From Tieghemiomyces parasiticus (taxonomy: Eukaryota > Kickxellomycota > Dimargaritomycetes > Dimargaritales > Dimargaritaceae): 36,600 nucleotides of DNA. Below the pieces are notes generated by a model, which was given only the letters and a program-made list of their open reading frames with translations, ran no database searches and was not told the DNA's origin. Positions 30,961 through 36,600 of the stretch are shown piece after piece. Within the stretch, counting starts at the first letter, position 1, and each line of letters begins with the position of its first letter. Both the position numbers and the translations under genes were made by a program. The stretch lies in the NCBI GenBank assembly GCA_027575765.1, contig JANBPT010000424.1, positions 1-36,600 of the forward strand, read 5' to 3'.

Positions 30961-33840
30961 GAGCAAACAACAGTGGGATGAGGCGAGGGTCGGACGCCCA
31001 ATGGGTGTCTGGCATAGACTAGATGCACAATGGAGACAGAAAGGCAGTCTTTACGAATGGTATGTCCCTGTCAGGGAGCGGAAGCGCCGGCCCGCACCAC
31101 CCGGCCGCCCACTGGATTATGTGAAATTGCCGCCGTATGCTCTGGGAGTGTGCATCAGTAGGCTCTCCCGCTTTCCCATCGTCTCCCCGCCCCGCCACCC
31201 TCGACCCGTAGATATGGACACGGTCGATTGTGAAAGGTAAGATATATTGGTATGGCTAGAGGGAAAAGGTTGGTGTGTCTATGCGTTTACGTTTTGGGTA
31301 TACAGGCTAGGGGCGGTGGGCGACAGGCCCTGCCGAGATTCATTGTCGGCCCGCCTGCGTCTGGAATCCGGGGTGGGGGTCTTTCGTTCCAGCAGGGGGG
31401 GTTAGTCATAGAAGACCATCCAGCACCGCTCAGCCGTCCAATGGTGCTATCGGCCTCGCTTTTAAGGCCTTCTTTGCCAGTATCAAGTCACCTATCGCGC
31501 CTATCATTCTCCGGTGCCTGGCCGAATGGCTTGATTGCAATTGGGCGGCTCGGGTATTCGGCAAGGATCGCCACGTATCAGGACATTCCTACTTGCTGGC
31601 CTTCAATGGGAGGGGTGGGGTCGGATGCGTCAATTTAAATGGTACGTTGCTTGCCGCTTTCCAGGTGCCAGGACCGTCACAGGTGTGGTGGGCTACAGAA
31701 CCCTTACCATGTGATGAATACGTGAGTACACGTCTTGTGCAGGTGCTTCATCGGATACTAGAAGGCATATGCGGTGAGCATACAGGCCAGGGCGAACAAG
31801 CTTCCTTAATACGATATGGCATATAGCCGCTGTGATTCAGTGCCGCCCAATCACGTGTCTGTTGCCGCATCCACTTTAAATTTTCTTCTTTGTACTGAGA
31901 TCATTTGTCTAGCATCGAGTCGACTAGGCCCTATGCGCTGGAATGAACCACACAGATCATTACTACTATCCTCATACAACCGCCACCACCACATAGGTGC
32001 ATGGCCAATCTGATCGTAGCCAGAGGGTGGGTTGCAACCATTACCCGCTGCTTTTGCTCCGTGCCCTTCCGTATCAAACCCATCTCTCGAATTCACAATC
32101 GACCTACATGCCCACCAAAGAGCGATTTTGGCCAGACGAAGCCTGAACCGAGTGTCACATACCCACTCCCACGCCCTAGAACATAGCAGAAGCTGGATTC
32201 ACTAGTCGAGGACAGATCGGCTGACGTAGTTACAAGGTTACCTAAAAAGGAAAGATTATATACGGAAAGCCCTTCGGACCCGGATTTCCACCGTCCAACC
32301 GCGACTCCCAGTGGTCAGCTGGAAAGGAGGAGCGTCTCATATAACTCTTACCCTGATTGGTCCCTTTTCCACTTTTTAACACTCGCTAGTGATAACGAAT
32401 TTCGATGATTTTGCCAGCTGGCCGTGGTACTCCACTACATGCACCTTGGGCAGATCGTTGCAGAGCTCTATAGTGTGAAGATGGTGACTTTGACGGAATT
32501 GTTCTCCTGTGCAATGTGCCGTCCTTAAGCCTGCACAACTCGGAAGTCGTGTTAATTGACAGACGTATAAAGGCAGGCTTTACCGCCGGATTTTAGAGTG
32601 GGGAAAGCTAAGGGGGTGGTCGTTGGCTTTAGTTCCTAGTGATACTTACATAAAATGGTGGACTGTCTAGCTTGTGGGACCCCCCTGCCTCCCTACCAAC
32701 CAAACTTTCGGTACCGTGTCCGCGACGCCTCACCGGTCCATTCACCACGCGTCAACGCGCTGATCCCAAGAGTGGCTCACCCATTTGAGAGAATATCCTT
32801 GGCCCCTCCGGTGTTGAGGTCAATGGCAATAGCCTTTTTTAAGCCTCCAACCATCCTCTGCAGCCACTTGCACAGGCTGGGGCATACAGAGCTCCCCAAC
32901 AAAGCACGGAATACCAATGGCTGTGACCTCCTGTTTTTACAACTTTCACCACCGAGCGCCCCCATTGGTCGGTCCAGCGCCGGAAGGTCCGAAAGGCGTC
33001 AGGAAGTATCCCGATTTTCACCTTTTTAGGCAATTGTCGCATATTATCAAGTTTTTTGGGGGAACTATGCATATTATGCCAACCAAAGTAAAACCGGATA
33101 CATTTGATTCGTTCCCGGCGGCGGGAAAGTCGAAGCAACCGGTCTACTGGTATCTGACAATATCTCCAACGGATGGCGAAGGATGCCTACTATAGCCGCC
33201 AGCTGAGCACTACTGGCCTAAGGGTGGCACGCCCGCTCCTACCCACCAAGGGATGTGCCACGGTATCTCATCAATTAGTCGTGTAGTTCTCGTCATGTTT
33301 AGCTGTATTTTTTCAGATGGTTTTGTGGCCCTCTATGCGCCAGTAGCGAGCCCCATTTCGGCCCTGCCACTCCTCACACCCGCCTTCTTTGTATGAACAT
33401 AAACCCCAAACGAAAAAATACCACCCTGTCGCGATCAACCCTTTAATCAACACAATCATACAACCTGTGAACTCTGCAATCGGATTGATATCGTCTACCC
33501 TCCACTTGTACCCAACCCTCGTCCCCCCAAGGCCTTGATTTTGAAACTTGGCTACGCCTACGTCATCATATCTCTATGGTGCCGACTGCGCTGTCGCCCT
33601 CGGACCGTCGCTTATTCGGCCTCATCCACCGGCAATTGGATGGCGCTCTACCGATGGTAGGTTGGAACGTGTCGGAGTGGTTGAGAGCCAGTTAGACTCT
33701 TCAGCTGCCGCCCCATTTACTGGCTGCCATCTCACTCTTCGCCACGCGTCGTAGACCCGTTGAGATGCATGGGTGGAGCCAACTAGGCACCACGGACATT
33801 GGCTGGCCTCGCTAGCTTCGACCTACAGTTGGTAGTGTAT
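30961..33840. other. Central intergenic stretch between the two kinases
   Basis: The strand bias stops here and composition becomes mixed. The frames present (for example 31252-31638 and 32655-33029 on plus) show no family motifs and no phase-consistent exon chain. I see nothing I can call. Confidence 0.45.
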
Positions 33841-35566
33841 CTCTCCCCCCTCCCCATCTGTTGGCGGGGCCCCGCCTTCCTACCGTTTTCTCTAAATTTT
33901 TTCCCCCGCCCGACTAGTGTGACCAAGTAGAGGTGGGCAGGTCGCCCATCTCATGGTCTCCCCCGCCCATGTTTTCGTCCCGACCAATATTTCTCCGATT
34001 CGCCCATCTTCCCTGACTATCTGTACCCGTGCCACTCCTCCTGCCCTTTTGTCGGCTCCACTGAACCACGCCTCCCGTTCAGCGCCGCTGCATCTGGCCA
34101 CCCTTACTCCCCCTACAACACACGGCCAAGGGCCGCCTTTCACTCATCTCTCCTCCGTCTTAGCCTTCTCTCTCTACCCAACTTTTAATAGCCTCTCCGG
34201 GACTGCCGTTTAACGCACGCCTCTATTTGGGTCGCCAGCCTTATATCCACGCCTGGGCCCCCACCTTCTCTTTTGTTGCCCATTGTAACGTCTCCCGTGT
34301 AGCGTCGTGGTTGTTGCTGCCTACTCCGGTATTAAGTTCGTATGCCCCGGCCCCCTATTAGCACCTAGATTTCTAACCCCCGTCCTCCCCTGTCCCGCCG
34401 GCTCACCGACTAGGTGAGTATAGAGGACTGCGAATTCCTTCAAGCAGCCAGCCTGCCAGGACCCTCCCAGAAAAGCCCGCACTCGGCTGCGTGTAACCTG
34501 CCGCCCCCCAGGATACTAAGGTTTGGACCGCAGAAGCGGCAGCGGCGGACCAACGACTGTTCACCCGTTCGATACTGTCGGACCCCCGAGCTAACCTTCT
34601 TAGCTCGATCGTCCCGCCACCATCTCCCTATGCTCCTTAGACCCGAAGCTCCACCTGCCGGCCTGACACGCCCCTTCACCTTAACCGCCCGGTCACATAG
34701 CGTGGTGCATTGTGGATTCCCACCTACCGAACCGTCATTCCTCTATTCTCCGCACTAGGGTCGACTAGGCGACTCTTCTCGTTTTCTTACCCGTAGCCCT
34801 TTCCTTCCCCTATCCGTCTTTGGGCATTGGTGCAACACTGATCAGGCTTTCCCACCCATATACTTAACACCTGTTTAGCGTCCCTATCCATTCTCCCCGT
34901 TCCCGCCTTTCTACTTAATTCCGGCCCCCCCACTCGCCCTGGCCCTGGAAGCATCCGAGCCTACGTACGGCACGCGTCCCCGAACTCCACCGTGACACCC
35001 GCCCATTTCACCTGTTACCTCCTCGGTTTCTTCAAGTTTACGCGCAGCCTATTTCGTCAAGGAACTCCTCATTTAAAGTCGCTCTCCGTCTTCACCGTCC
35101 GGTCCGTCCACTGCCACATTGACCCGTTCCGACCCCTATCTACTTATCCAACGACATCCTATCTCCGACCTAGCGGATCGTACCAACCCTTTCACCCCTT
35201 CCCGCGCCTCCCGCCGTGTACCACTTCCATTTCGCCCTCTCCCCAACTGCCCCGTCACTTTGGTATTCGCCATTCGGCAACGTGAGCCCCATCGACCGAT
35301 ACTACTTGCTCGTCGCCTCTGCGCCACCCATCTTTACCCACCAAACTTACACACCCGAGTACCACCCGTCTACCTCTTTCCGAGCCACGCCATTTCTCCC
35401 CTCTCCCTCCGCTACTGCTTGCTACCTGTGACCAACTTCCCCCCCCCTCAGGTTCAGACCCAACCCTTCCCCCCCTTACAGTAGCCGCCTGTAAAACCCG
35501 CCACACCTTTCTCCCTTCTCCCCACCCGTCCGCCATCTCGACTAGGTGGTAACCCCCTTTACGGGC
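33841..35566 (+). promoter_or_regulatory. Long pyrimidine-rich leader of the group III kinase
   Basis: The plus strand is strongly CT-rich for about 1.7 kb up to the ATG at 35567 (for example CCCCTCTCCCTCCGC near 35398-35412). It mirrors the leader of the divergent CHASE kinase. Plus-strand frames here are Pro/Ser/Thr-rich artefacts. It probably contains promoter and long 5-prime untranslated sequence; a 5-prime UTR intron is possible. Confidence 0.5.
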
Positions 35567-36600
35567 ATGACAGAGTTTATATCTTATATCGATACCGTCC
35601 TGAGCCGGTTCGAAGCCGGAGACTATCATGCTTCTCTGTCACTCGACGCTCCGCGCGGTTTAGACCCCGCCCTTACTCAGCAGGTCGAGCATTCCCTGCG
35701 GCGCATCCTGACCCGCCAGCTCGAGCTTACCAACGAATTGCAATTCTACCGGCGGACCGCGGGCCAGGAGTCGACTAGCCCCGCGGATGCGGCCGGTTGC
35801 ATCATGCCCAGCGACTTGCTCACCCCCTGCGAGTCCAACAGCACGCCCTCAGCAGAGCTTGTCCCGGCCAGGCACACCGACGCAGGTGCCCCCACCGCCC
35901 TACGCGACAGTCTACGGCCTCTGTCGGTTGAAACCCCGGCCTGGCCAGGTTGCAAGCCGGTGCCCACTAACGCCGCCGCCACTTCTCTATCCGATCGGCC
36001 GGCCACTGTGGCCTTCTGCGCCTCCTGTCTCCACCAGGCCAGCGACCTGGTTCACGCCGCTGCCAAAGGCGACTTTAGTCGACAGATCGTCTGCCCCGAG
36101 GGCCACCACAATCCCCTAGTGGCCGGCTTCTTGACCAGTCTCCTCACGATGACTCAGCGCACGGACCGCGTGCTCCAGTCAGCCACCCGCACCGCCAGGT
36201 TGATCACCATGGACGAGTTCGCCCCCGTCGCGATTCCCGCCTCCTCAGAGACGAAGCCCGACCGCTTTCAGGAATTGTCCCATAGCCTCGGCCAGGCCGT
36301 CAACTCCCACGACGCCCACGTCCAGGAGGTAACTCGGATATGCAGTGCCGTGTCGGACGGCGACCTGACTCCGCGGTTTGCCCTACGCGCCGGCGGCTCT
36401 GTGGCCGCCATGGGTGGGGCGCTGAACCACATGGTAGACCGACTCCAGGAGTTCTCAGCCCAGCTCACCAAGGTTACCCTGGATGTGGGTATCGAGGGTG
36501 AGCTCGGCATCCAGGCCGTCCTGCCTGACACCAAGGGTGTGTGGCGTGACCTGACTGACGACGTCAACACCATGGTGGAGAACCTCACCGCCCAGGTCCG
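35567..36600 (+). CDS. NIK1: Group III (NIK1/OS-1-type) hybrid histidine kinase, partial
   Basis: The first 344 codons are present and the frame runs off the window end. Group III kinases are cytosolic osmo- and stress-sensing hybrid kinases that feed the HOG pathway and are the target of dicarboximide and phenylpyrrole fungicides. The N-terminus has a heptad-like helix (HSLRRILTRQLELTNELQFY, about residues 42-61), then a Pro/Ser/Thr-rich linker. A HAMP-like segment follows (about 155-200, including AAAKGDFSRQIVCPEG), and then a typical HAMP repeat from about 250 onward: VSDGDLTPRF, LNHMVDRLQEFSAQL and DVGIEGELGIQAVLPDTKGV, then WRDLTDDVNTMVENLTAQVR. The last two are the signature of poly-HAMP group III kinases. 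The catalytic part lies beyond the window. The ATG follows directly on the CT-rich leader. Confidence 0.88.
   Translation, partial: MTEFISYIDTVLSRFEAGDYHASLSLDAPRGLDPALTQQVEHSLRRILTRQLELTNELQFYRRTAGQESTSPADAAGCIMPSDLLTPCESNSTPSAELVPARHTDAGAPTALRDSLRPLSVETPAWPGCKPVPTNAAATSLSDRPATVAFCASCLHQASDLVHAAAKGDFSRQIVCPEGHHNPLVAGFLTSLLTMTQRTDRVLQSATRTARLITMDEFAPVAIPASSETKPDRFQELSHSLGQAVNSHDAHVQEVTRICSAVSDGDLTPRFALRAGGSVAAMGGALNHMVDRLQEFSAQLTKVTLDVGIEGELGIQAVLPDTKGVWRDLTDDVNTMVENLTAQV

Noticed and set aside
34414..35484. Plus-strand Pro/Ser/Thr-rich frames upstream of the group III kinase
   Set aside because: Same cause: strand composition bias in the leader, with no family features.
1..36600. CRISPR array, bacterial operon signals or insertion sequences
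   Set aside because: No regularly spaced direct repeats or transposase were seen, and the spliced genes show the DNA is eukaryotic nuclear.

Overview
The window is eukaryotic nuclear DNA, most likely from an early-diverging fungus. Support for this: genes are split by short introns (about 80-210 bp) with GTA-type donors, CTAAC-like branch sites and AG acceptors. Several minus-strand genes have AATAAA 50-185 nt past the stop. The gene set is fungal: a group III (NIK1/OS-1-type) hybrid histidine kinase, a CHASE-domain hybrid histidine kinase (a class known from early-diverging fungi), and TFB2, CTF8, SAP30, CHM7/CHMP7 and RPP40 orthologues. Coding sequence is GC-rich and intergenic sequence is near 50% GC. 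The exact lineage is inference.

Layout. 1-4268 is mostly gene-poor, with one weak two-exon candidate on the minus strand (2186-2697). 4269-8961 carries three intron-containing minus-strand genes that I rebuilt exon by exon with consistent phases: CTF8 (122 aa, clamp-loader subunit for cohesion), CHMP7 (568 aa, ESCRT-III at the nuclear envelope) and a very short SAP30 (111 aa, Sin3/Rpd3 corepressor). 10370-16520 carries RPP40 (plus strand, RNase P/MRP subunit), a mitochondrial PPR-type protein (minus) and TFB2 (minus, four exons, TFIIH p52). 18618-21662 carries an unrecognised secreted protein (plus) and, converging on it, a secreted selenium-binding-protein-like beta-propeller (minus).

24927-29027 is an intronless 1366-aa CHASE-PAS-HisKA-HATPase-REC hybrid histidine kinase (minus). 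Its phospho-accepting His and Asp are intact, but the ATP-binding N, G1 and G2 boxes have all decayed. About 6.5 kb away, and pointing the opposite way, a group III hybrid histidine kinase starts at 35567 and runs off the window. Each of the two genes is preceded by roughly 1.7-1.9 kb in which its own sense strand is strongly pyrimidine-rich.

The central genes (CTF8, CHMP7, SAP30, RPP40, TFB2) are housekeeping factors with no evident shared pathway. The most unusual element is the probable pseudo-histidine kinase with a hormone-receptor-type CHASE sensor, facing a NIK1-type kinase across a shared intergenic region.
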